Shown: positions 36,386-45,662 of the stretch, piece by piece | Position numbering within the stretch: position 1 is the first letter of the stretch | Layout: every line of letters begins with the position of its first letter | NCBI RefSeq assembly: GCF_011386835.1 | Contig: NC_088796.1 | Coordinates: forward strand, 87,255,968-87,319,967 | Source: Chrysemys picta bellii | Lineage: Eukaryota; Chordata; Testudines; Emydidae | Direction: 5' to 3' | DNA length: 64,000 nt | Notes under the pieces: generated by a model | Told to the model about the DNA's origin: nothing | Database searches by the model: none | The model's input: the letters and a program-made list of their open reading frames with translations, nothing else | Translations under genes and position numbers: made by a program

Positions 36386-38752
36386 AGGGCACTCACTGCT
36401 AACCTGGATCAGATTTAAACAAAAGCTCTATATTCCATTGCAGAGCATCTGACCCATCCTCTCTATTTATGAAATGTTAGGTTATTATTAGATGTGGGCT
36501 TAAACTGCAAGCCTGAATATGCACCCTATTGAATGTCATCTTGGGAAGGGAGTGGAAAAAACATGCCCTCATGGAAAAGGTGTCTAGAAAGTAATAGAGG
36601 ATTTTTAAATCATCCTATAAAATTTAATAGTGAATTGTATCCCTGCTACAGAATAGGATGGTTCAAAACACTATGGAAGTAGATCAAACTTTCCCATAGG
36701 ACTATATCAAATTGAACCCATATAGAACCCTACTGCCTCCATTCCTACTGAAATCTATAGGACTTTTCCATAAGAGTTGGATTGGCCTGAGGGGTAGAGA
36801 GCGTGGGATGAATCCCTAGATCCGAATCTGACCCATGGTTCTGGGTCACATCCAAAACCTGAAGGAGCCTATTTTTTTCTTTGGGGTTAGGGTATAGAGA
36901 ACATTCCCTGATGATGGCTATACTTGTGATATTCTGGCCCAAAGCAATGGAAATCTCATAAAAACAACTATCTTGCATGAGATTTCCACTATTAGAAGTC
37001 GCAGAAATCTTGCAAGATCAGCAATCTCAAGCTTTCTACACTATTGAGCAGTGAGGGAGACTTCACTGTGACCTTGAATCTGAACATGAATCCAGGCCCT
37101 GATTTTGCCTTGAACACAATCCTAACCCTAATCGAAATCTGTACACCATCTCCGCAGTCCACCCCTACCTATTTAGGCTCCAATTCACGTGCTTAACATG
37201 CTAACCCTAATCCTGTTGAACTCAATGGAACTAGTCACAATGTGTAAAGTTAAGCATGTGTGTAAATCTTTGTAGGATTGCGGCCTTATACTTTAAAGAT
37301 ATGCCCCTCACATAGGCTTTGGGTACATTTACCCTTTTAAAACACCATGGGCAAAAGTCTTCTATGATATACCTCCTTTTGACCCACAGCCTTGTAAATA
37401 ATACTGTAATGCACTGAAATGCCGTAATCATTTCCCCCTGCTTTTATATCAGTTTAGTACTTTTAAAAGATAGAGTTGATAAAGACATCGGGGCCCTCTA
37501 AGATTTCCTGCAGACATACTTTACAGGTTTGATCATGATGTACTTTTCAGGTATGATTACCCTTTTCCTCCATGACCCTGATGTTATCTTCACCCTGCTA
37601 TGGACTCTTATTGTTGCGAGATGAAATATCAGTTTAGCTTCCTGAAAGAATTACATGCTCTGTCTTCTCTCAAAGCAGGAACCTGGCTATGACTTATTCT
37701 TTATGAATGACTTTCTAACATGGAAACAGCATGTGGTGAGCAAATAGAATTAAATGGGTTATCTTCAGTTCATGCTGATAAACGAAAATAAAAGTAGCAT
37801 TAGCTATATCCATCAATGTGTTTGGGGTTTTTCTTTTAGAAATCCACTATGCTGGACAAGAAAGAGAATTTTAACCCTAGCTTTACCATTTACTACATTT
37901 TTCCTGAAGGCGGCCTCATAATTCTGAATTCACTTTGCAATAAAAAAGTCTGAATTCCTAGGGACATTGTTAACTTAGCCTCAAAATTTAGGTTAATCTT
38001 AAAATAAATCAAATCAAATCATTGAAACATTTCTCATTTTGGGTTTGGATTTAAATATTCTTTTGTAATATTACAGTTCAATCACAGAATAACATTCACT
38101 AGTAAAAACTAAAGCCAACTAGACTATTTTCATTTACTGAATGCATTGAAACGAATAAATACATGAACACAGTGAACAGTAAATTTGATTTTTAAAATTC
38201 CTTTCATTTTTACAATCTGTGGTATATTAGTCATTCAGGAAAGAAAATATTTTTCTTTTAACTTGCATATAGATTTTTAAACGGACATTTTCCCTTTATT
38301 GCAAATTCTCTTGTTCCATTTGCAGTGTCACTTGATAGGTAAAGTACTAAGCACCTGTAGTTCTAACACAACAATAATAACCATCCAGCTCAAAATGCAC
38401 TATTATGTGGGGTTCTTCCTCGAGCCGGATGCATGTGAGGACACTGATCTGATTTAGGGCTTAGGCCCCCTTAAACTATTAGCTAGTTGTGTAATAGACA
38501 GCCATCCTGGACTGACTTGTGCATATACTGTATGCTTCATTTTGCTCACTTAGCACCAGATTCACAATCCACTAAAGTCAATGGGAGTCTTTTCATTGAT
38601 GTAAATGGGCTTTATAGCAGGCCCTGAGACCCAGATCCTCAAAGGTTTTTAGGTGCCTATTAACCTTTGCGGGACTGGTCCTTAGTGCCTCCTTTTTGTA
38701 TCTATGTGCAGAGATTTTATTGGATGGCTGCGTTTTAATGCTATCTTGTTTT
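36386..38752. other. Unassigned AT-rich DNA
   Basis: No gene is recognised. A fragment of the dispersed AGTCAATGGGAGT repeat lies near 38560-38645. Confidence 0.4.
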
Positions 38753-39341
38753 AGGAAAATAAGAACAGCCATACTGGGTCAGACCAAAGGTCTATCAAGC
38801 CCAGTATCCTGTCCTGTCCTCTGACAGTGGCCAATGGCAGGTGCCCCAAAGGGAATGAACAGACAGGTTATCATCAAGTGATCCATGCCCTGTCACCCAA
38901 TCCCAGCTTCTGGCAAACAGAGGCTAGGGAAACCATTCCTGCCCATCTTGGCTAATAGCCATTGATGGACCTATCTTCCATGAATCTATCTAGCTCCCTT
39001 TTGAATCCCGTTATAGTATTGGCCTTCACAACACAAGGAGTTCCAGAGGTTGACAGTGCGTTGCATGAAAAAATGCTTTCTTGTGTTTGTTTTAAACCTG
39101 CTACCTATTAATTGCATTTGATGGCCCATTGTTCTTGTATTATGAGAAGGAGTAAATAACACTTCCTTATTTAGTTTCTCTATACCACTCACGATTTTAT
39201 AGACCTCTATCAAATCCCCCGTTAGGCGCCTCTTTTCCAAGCTGAAAAGTCCCAGTCTTATTAATTGCTCCTCATACGGAAGCCGTTCTATATCCCTAAT
39301 CATTTTTGTTGCCCTTTTCTGAACCTTTTCCAATTCCAAAT
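38753..39341 (-). mobile_element. CR1 LINE, 3' end with ORF2 C-terminus
   Basis: On the minus strand a frame up to about 39341 carries a KVQKRATKMIRDIERLPYEE segment, GLFSLEKRRLTGDLI and then KHFFMQRTVNLWNSL, the C-terminal tail of CR1 reverse transcriptase. It is followed by a 3' UTR that ends GACCCAGTATGGCTGTTCTT at about 38765. This is a 5'-truncated CR1 copy of about 590 bp. The coding part is only mildly degraded. Confidence 0.85.
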
Positions 39342-39344
39342 ATA

Positions 39345-39435
39345 AAAGAAATTCACCAAGGGAAGCAGTGGATTCTCCAGCTCGTGAAGTCTTCATACCA
39401 AGATGGGATGCCTCTCAGGAAGAAGTGTTAGTCAA
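39345..39435 (+). mobile_element. CR1 LINE 3' fragment, part 1 (plus strand)
   Basis: TTCACCAAGGGAAGCAGTGG and CTGGAAGAAG-like words match a CR1 3' region in the opposite orientation to its neighbour. It resumes at 40531 after an inserted LINE. Confidence 0.7.
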
Positions 39436-40530
39436 GCCCTCCAGCAGCAATACTACCTACCTGGTCCTGCGGCAAGGAGTTATTTTCAGCTTAAACATTT
39501 CTTGATGGACATATTTGGTCCTGAGATACTGGGAGCACCAGAGACTCCAGGATTGCTGTTGATGTGGAAGGAGCTCTATAGGGCACCCGACTAACTGTAG
39601 CCAGTTACACCTTCCTGGCCCAAAAGACCCTCCCTAATTAGATTGCCTGCATCAGACCTGGAACAAAGATTTGTCTAGATCCTTTAACCCAAACCAATGG
39701 GAAAATGCCTTGCGAAATATTAAAAACTCTACTGTTGACCTATGATTAAGGCTAATCCACCAGAAAAATCTATTTTATTCACAATGGTCCTCACGTAGAT
39801 TACAGTCCATGGGCCTTGCCAAAGACTTGAGGCTGCAGATAAGGGTCATTCACATGTTTTGGGACTGTCCCAGGATACAATCCTTTTGGCTAGAACTAGG
39901 TAGGAGAGATAATATATTAATGGACACAGCCTTAAAAATGACTTCCAGGAACTGTGTTTTGGGGTATAACCCTCAGCTTGGAAACTCATGGGAAGCTGGG
40001 TTCTAGAGCAATGCTTGTAACCAAACAACTCATATTGCATCAAAGGAAGAGCAGCTTCCCTCCAGGGACAGAAATTAGCACAGCATCTTATATCAGAGGG
40101 GTAGCAGTGTTAGTCTGTATCCACAAAAACAACAAGAAGTCCAGTGGCACCTGAAAGACAAACAGATTTATTTGGGCATAAGCTTTTGTGGGTAAAAAAC
40201 CCACTTCTTCAGATGCATGGAGTGAAAATTACAGATACAGGCATAAATATATATTGGCACATGAAGCATCTTGGCTGATCTGGGAGCTAAAGAGTGGGTA
40301 ACATTTTGGAGAAGAGGGAACTCAGACAAATTTGAAGAGATTTGGTCTGACTTTTTAGAAATCTTAGTTTCCATCCCCTAGGAATTAATCAAAAATGTCT
40401 CTCTCTTTTCCCCTCTCTGCCCTCCCTTTCCTTTCCTTCCCATTCTTCTGTTTAGTTTTCTGTTCTCCCCTTATTTTGGGGGAGGAAAATTTCAATAAAA
40501 GAAAAAAAAAGGAGAAGGAGAAAAAAAAAC
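39436..40530 (+). mobile_element. L1/Tx1-type LINE 3' end inserted in CR1
   Basis: Fragments of a C-terminal L1-like reverse transcriptase are visible, notably VIHMFWDCPRIQSFWLEL at 39845-39895, which matches the conserved HxxWxCPxxxxFW region of L1/Tx1 ORF2. The unit ends with AATAAAAG and an A-rich tail at 40494-40530. The flanks GTGTTAGTCAA (39425-39435) and ATGCTTTAGTCAA (40531-40543) are diverged copies of the target. Frames are broken. A PLE fragment sits inside it at 40090-40264. Confidence 0.75.
40090..40264 (-). mobile_element. PLE pLTR fragment with 8-bp target duplication
   Basis: It contains the reverse complement of GACTAACACTGCTACCCCTC, then GGCATAAGC, a GTGGGTAAAAAACCCAC stem and TTCTTCAG. 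Flanking AGCATCTT occurs at 40082-40089 and 40265-40272. Compared with the hammerhead-like core, GAAA has become AAAA, so it should be inactive. Confidence 0.8.
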
Positions 40531-40655
40531 ATGCTTTAGTCAAACACACATTATTAGGCTCAATATTGGAGTAACTGGATGAAATTCTCTAGTCTATGTT
40601 AATCAGGTCATACTATGACCAAAAGGCCCATTCTGGCTTTAAAAAATCTATGTAT
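40531..40655 (+). mobile_element. CR1 LINE 3' fragment, part 2
   Basis: ATGCTTTAGTCAAACACACA, GGCTCAATATTGGAGTAACT and a TATGACC then TTCTGGC ending are the downstream continuation of 39345-39435. Confidence 0.75.
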
Positions 40656-43039
40656 TAAATGGTGGATAGCACTTCATTATAATTTTAGTTTAAGCAAGCG
40701 CTGTCTCTGTAACTCAGTTCCCCCTTAGGGGTACTTAAAAATGGCACTTTCTTCAGAAAATACTTTGTGATCCTTAGATCCTTAGATGAAAAATACTATC
40801 ATGAACACAAAAGCTGTGGCTGCAGTGGATATTATCCTCTTCTGAGGTTTGCACCTCAGATATTCCAGTAAAGTCATTACTTTCAAATCTTCACATTGCC
40901 AGCGCATTTTAAAATATCTTCAGCATATAGGCCCCGATTCAAGAAGCATCTCTATTCAGGAAGGGCACACCAGCATGTGCTTAATGCTAAGCAAGAGCTT
41001 AGTTTGCTGTAGGTAGTTTTAGAGTTTGCCAAGTATACAACTTGTCATAACAGAGCTTATTATTCATACTGAGTCATCATAAAGAAATCTGTTTGAAAAC
41101 AAACAAAAACATCCCCCAGTGTGTTCACGCAAGCTTAGTTTTACTTCCATCATCACCAACAATTATTATTTTTCTTTTATTATGAAGGAACATGATTTCT
41201 GTGAGCACAATCAAGAGATTTGCTGCAGCTGTACCACCTTGGGCTATAATTTTCTCAAATCTCATGAACAAAGCAGAGTGAGACCTGCTCAGCACTTAGA
41301 GGAGAGACTTTTAAGAAAAATACAGAGTGCAGCTTGGAAGTAGATTATTCACTTGGTTCCTCCCTTCCCTTCTGCATAGAATTAGGGGCCACCATGCTGG
41401 AGGTTTGGCTTTTCTGAAGAAGTCATAAAATTGATGTCCTGACAGCATGTTAAAATTAAAGGGCCCTTTGGCACTTTTTGCAAGAGTTGGGGTGTTGCCC
41501 AGGTCAGATTACTATTTGAATAATTACATTCTGCCTAATTAAAGCCCCTCTGTAGTTTCAGTTGGATACAGTATTCTTCACTTTCCACTTTAAAATGCAA
41601 CAATGTTGTATGCTTTTAAACAGCTGCTGTGCTTCACCCCACAGGTGGCTGCACTTCTCTGATGGGTAAAGGCATTTCTGTATACAGAAAAGGTAGCTTT
41701 TATAGATTGTAAATGGATTTAGGATCCTTTGGGAGGAAAGGCGTGGCATAAAAATGTAAGCTATTTTGATTATTGTTATAGAGATGGACAAAAAAGCCAT
41801 TGGAACAAAATCAAAACTGAAATCCTATAAAAATCTCCAGGTGTAAAATCTCTAAGTGTAAATACAGAGCACTAATAAAATGAGCGGCTGTGATTTTAAG
41901 GTCAGGTTTGTAGCTTTAAAATGCTAAAAGGTGGCAGCAAATGAACTCAAATGAGATTTTTGGTAACCAGAAAGACACCTTCAAGCATTTACATGAAAGC
42001 AAGAAACTCTCTGAAGTGTTGACAACTTGGCCGGGAATGTTCCCATATTACAATCTAGGGTCAATTCTCCTTGAGACCATTGAGAACTATATACACAACA
42101 CTTCCTCTAGGACTGAAGTGGTATTCATCAAATTGTGATCCACTGGGATTCGTTGCCCTGAAGATAATTGAGGTTTCATTTACCATGCAAGGCAAACACA
42201 GACAGCCCCGTTGGCTGTTGGGCCTTACCCTTAGACTAGCACCCTTGGCAAGCTCTGAATTCTGTCAGCAGAGCTGTGAGGAGGGCTGTCTGAGAGACAG
42301 CCCGAAGGCAAGCAGAGCATGCTACCAAGTGGGAACTAGACTGTCTTTTTAGTACAGAATGCTTTTTTTTTTCAATTAAAAAAGCAATCTGGTATTTGAA
42401 TAAACTTGTTAGATTTTGATCTGTGGGCTTACATCATTTTTTCCATACTTTCCCTTGGAGCAACTGATTCCACAATTTAAATAACAAAGTTCCAGATACT
42501 TGTAAAAACATTTACATTGAGACCATATCCCAGAATCCTCCCATTTACCCTTAAATGCTCTGTGTCACAACAACCACTCTGATGGTGGGCTAGGTATGGC
42601 TCCCTCTGGCATCTGCCAACACCATTCTATGTTGGCTACAGTAACTGATCTTGGGTCTTTCAGTGGGGGAGTTGGATGGGTGACTCACATGCAATTTAGT
42701 ACGCGAGCCAGTTATATATTTATGAAGGGCAGTGAATTGCATGATGTTTAATGCTTCTGGAAACAATATGCTTTGCAATCCTGGCTCCCCCCTCCCCTTT
42801 TTAAAAATTATGCTGTTCATGTCTTATGCAAGTTCTAAATGAATAAACATTTGGATAATCAGGGTTTACCTGTGCTTCATGTAATTGTTCCAGGAAAGCT
42901 TACTGATGAAATCTGTACAGAATTTAAGCTTCTGTTGTGTAGCAACCAGGATATTTATGAATGAATGATTATTTTAAAAATGACTTTTACCCCATGCACT
43001 GGTTTCTGTCTGGCTGAAATGCACCAGCATTCTGTTCTC
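40656..43039. other. Mostly unassigned; DNA-transposon end at 42833-42874
   Basis: No gene is seen. At 42833-42874, ATTTGGATAATCAGGGTTTA then CCTGTG is the terminus of the Tigger-like family found at 8334. Confidence 0.4.
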
Positions 43040-43605
43040 TAAGGCTATGTCTTCACTGCAGTGTTAGCTCAAGTTATCCACACTTGCGTTAACTCTTCTT
43101 GTGTTAGCCTCGCTTGAGTGAGAGCAGTCACACTGCAAAATAACACTGAGGCCTTGTATACACTAGAAAATTATATTGGTTTAACTATGTCAGTCAGGAG
43201 TGTGAAAAATCCACACTCCTGAACGGTGTAAGTAACCTGATCCAAGTGCTCACATAGAAGAATTCTTCCATCAACCTAGCTACCATCTCTTGGGGAGGTG
43301 GCTTACTTACAGTGATGGGAGAACCCCTCCCATTGGTGTAGATAGTGCCTACAATGAAGCTGTGCCACTGTAGTGTTTTAAATGTAGACATACCCCGAGG
43401 TGATTGGATTACTGCACAGAGTGATTGTGGTAGCCGCTGATCACTTGTGCTAGCTGGAGCTGGAGCTTATACCCCCCCGATGGCGCAGCCAACTTGAGTT
43501 AAAAGCACCACCACTCTCAAGTTAAGGAGTTTTATGTGTGGATGGGACTTGAGTTAGGAGCTCCACTTGAGTTATAACTCCACTCTGCAGTGAAGACGAG
43601 CCCTA
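43040..43605 (+). mobile_element. Outer MITE, interrupted
   Basis: The left end TAAGGCTATGTCTTCACTGC and the right end (GCAGTGAAGACGAGCCCTA) are inverted repeats. The interior alternates TTAACTC and CAAGTTA words. It is split by another MITE at 43152-43396. Confidence 0.75.
43152..43396 (+). mobile_element. Inner MITE nested in 43040-43605
   Basis: The left end CCTTGTATACACTAGAAAA and the right end (TTTAAATGTAGACATACCCC) are diverged inverted repeats. GAGG lies at both junctions (43148-43151 and 43397-43400), possibly part of a target duplication. The interior has an AGGAGTGTGAAAAATCCACACTCCT hairpin at 43196-43220. Confidence 0.65.
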
Positions 43606-44199
43606 AGACAACCTGGAAGCAGCTTTCTGGTAGTAGTTCAGAGTGAATTTGAATAAAAATGTGGATACAAATGAAATTTGGCAATTTTGGATTTAGACAA
43701 GCAATTATGTATTTGAAAAGAAAAAATATTGCTCATCTAGCTGGATAATTAGCAGTAGTGTATTTATCAAAGGCACAAAGCCAGATCCTGGGTGCAGCAA
43801 AGAGGGAAATAGCTGGCTCCCTGATTCCCTTCCTTAGATCTGGCACAGAACAGAACAGCCTAGGGGTTACTCCATTTTATCCAGCTGGCTATGGTCCTCT
43901 GCTTTGCTCTAGCAGCAGGAAACATTCTTCCAAGGACTTTTATCCACTACTCTTTCTCCCCACCCCCCTCTCGTGAATGTGTGAAAAAATTGGGAGGTTG
44001 TTCTAAATTCCTGTTCTGTCCTCCTTCAAAAGTCTCTGCAAACCCACCTAAATTGTGGAAACGCTGCAGTTACAGTGACAACACAATGATTTCTGTTTGT
44101 CTACATGATACCAGGCCATATTGTTGTGTGCACTGGTCCCACTTGTGCCTTTAAAGTGTAATCTCTTTGGGCAGGAATTGTGTCCTTTACTTCTCACAG

Positions 44200-44480
44200 G
44201 AATAGGAGAATGATTTTGTGGTTAAGGCTACTGGCTTGGGACTCAGGAGATATGGGTTCCATCCTGACTTTTGCTGTGACCCAGGGCAAGTCACAAAGGT
44301 CTAAATTATGCACCCCTTCTTCACGGTGATGACTTCATTAAGACACTGTATGTAAGTGCTCACCAATGTGAGAAATTGATGCACAATCTAAACTTTAATC
44401 TTTCCGAGCCTCAGCTCCTGATATGTAAAATGGAGATAATATTACTACACAGAAGTCTTGGGAGGTAAATTAATAATATT
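44200..44480 (+). mobile_element. MIR-like SINE split by a ~100-bp insertion
   Basis: GTGGTTAAGGCTACTGGCTT, GACTCAGGAGATATGGGTTC and GACCCAGGGCAAGTCAC are the MIR head. CCGAGCCTCAGCTCCTGATA and TGTAAAATGGAGATAATATT are the tail. Between them about 100 bases do not belong to MIR, with CTAAA at both edges. Confidence 0.65.
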
Positions 44481-44550
44481 TGTGAAGGAGCCATGTACAT
44501 ACTTAGACATTTTACTTATTGTGACATGCCTCGTACATTTACAGTGCTAC

Positions 44551-44564
44551 ATAAATAATGAATA
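44551..44564 (+). repeat. PLE target-site duplication, left copy
   Basis: ATAAATAATGAATA, identical to 47864-47877. Confidence 0.9.
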
Positions 44565-44752
44565 GGAGTACTTGTGGCACCTTAGAGGCTAACAAATTTA
44601 TTAGAGCATAAGCTTTCGTGGACTACAGCCCACTTCTTCGGATGCATATAGAATGGAACATATATTGAGGAGATATATATACACACATACAGAGAGCATG
44701 AACAGGTGGGAGTTGTCTTACCAACTCTGAGAGGCCAATTAAGTAAGAGAAA
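44565..44752 (-). repeat. PLE inverted 5' tail
   Basis: This is the reverse complement of the 3' UTR and partial pLTR at about 47622-47807. It reads GGAGTACTTGTGGCACC at the start and CCAATTAAGTAAGAG at its end. Such an inverted fragment at the 5' side is a known PLE feature, probably from template switching during integration. Confidence 0.9.
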
Positions 44753-44766
44753 AAATATGCATATAT

Positions 44767-44900
44767 ATGCATCCGAAGAAGTGGGCTGTAGTCCACGAAA
44801 GCTTAGGCTCTAATAAATTTGTTAGTCTCTAAGGTGCCACAAGTACTCCTGTTCTTTTTGCCGATACAGACTAACACGGCTGCTACTCTGAAACCTGTCA
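44767..44900 (+). repeat. PLE 5' pLTR
   Basis: It runs from ATGCATCCGAAGAAG to CTGAAACCTGTCA. It matches the 3' copy at all but two positions (44806 G for T, and C for G in the GCCGATAC word near 44870). It holds the hammerhead-like fold and probably promoter activity, and it lies immediately before the first in-frame ATG at 44903. Confidence 0.9.
44773..44810 (+). ncRNA. Hammerhead-ribozyme-like motif, 5' pLTR
   Basis: Core CCGAAGA (canonical CUGANGA) is at 44773-44779. A 6-bp helix II is formed by GTGGGC with GTCCAC around a TGTA loop (44781-44796). GAAA is at 44797-44800, followed by a short helix III and a CTC cleavage-type triplet at 44808-44810. There are departures from the canonical motif: U4 is C, there is one extra A before helix II, helix I is weak, and in this copy helix III carries an A-G change. 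PLE pLTRs in other eukaryotes are known to carry hammerheads. Activity here is uncertain. Confidence 0.55.
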
Positions 44901-44902
44901 TT

Positions 44903-45662
44903 ATGCAAGGCACTGCATTTAGCCGTATGGAATGGAAATCCATCAACCTCATGAAAAAACTCGTACAGATACAGACAGACATCATCTTCCTTTCCAAATG
45001 CAAGCAGATGGACATCATACCAAAAGGACTAAAGGTAAAAAATCCATTACAATCTACATATCACACAGACTATGCTGAGAGACTGTATCACACACTCTCA
45101 AAGAAACTGAGAAACCACCTGATCAGCATCCTATACAGCAAATAGGGAAAGATTAAGAATGAGCTCTCAGAACTGGATACTCTCATAAGAAACCAACCTT
45201 CCACACAAACTTCCTCATGGATAGACTTTACAAAAACTAGACAAGCCATTTACAAGACAAACTTTGCCTCTCTACAAAGGAAAAAGGACACTAAACTATC
45301 TAAACTGCTACATGCCACAAGCAGCCACAACAGTAGTTCCCTTAACCCACCCAGCAATATTGTTAATCTTTCCAGCTATACTCTTAGCCCAGCAGAAGAG
45401 TCTGTCCTATCTCGGGGCCTCTCCTTTTGTCCCTCCAGACCCATGAATATGATACAGTTCTGCGGTGACCTAGAATCCTACTTTCGACGTCTCCGACTCA
45501 AAGAATATTTCCAACATACCTCTGAACAGCATACTAACCCACAGAATCCCCCCTACCAGCACTACAAAAAAAAAGGATTCTGCGTGGACTCCTCCGGACG
45601 GTCGAAACAACAGACTGGATTTCTACATAGATTGCTTCCGTCAACGTGCAAAGGCTGAAATT
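44903..45662 (+). pseudogene. PLE N-terminal coding part, broken
   Basis: A frame opens at the ATG at 44903, three bases past the pLTR, and runs 80 codons to a TAG at 45143-45145. Past the stop the same frame stays open to a run of nine A bases at 45566-45574. There the downstream protein continues in the +1 frame, as if one A had been added to an original eight. The segment is lysine and leucine rich with no enzymatic motif of its own. It corresponds to the N-terminal extension of PLE proteins. Two lesions suggest the copy cannot make full-length protein, unless the A run allows slippage. Confidence 0.75.

Noticed and set aside
44819..45145. 108-codon frame as a separate small gene
   Set aside because: It starts at a TTG inside the pLTR and is simply the N-terminal part of the PLE frame up to a premature stop.
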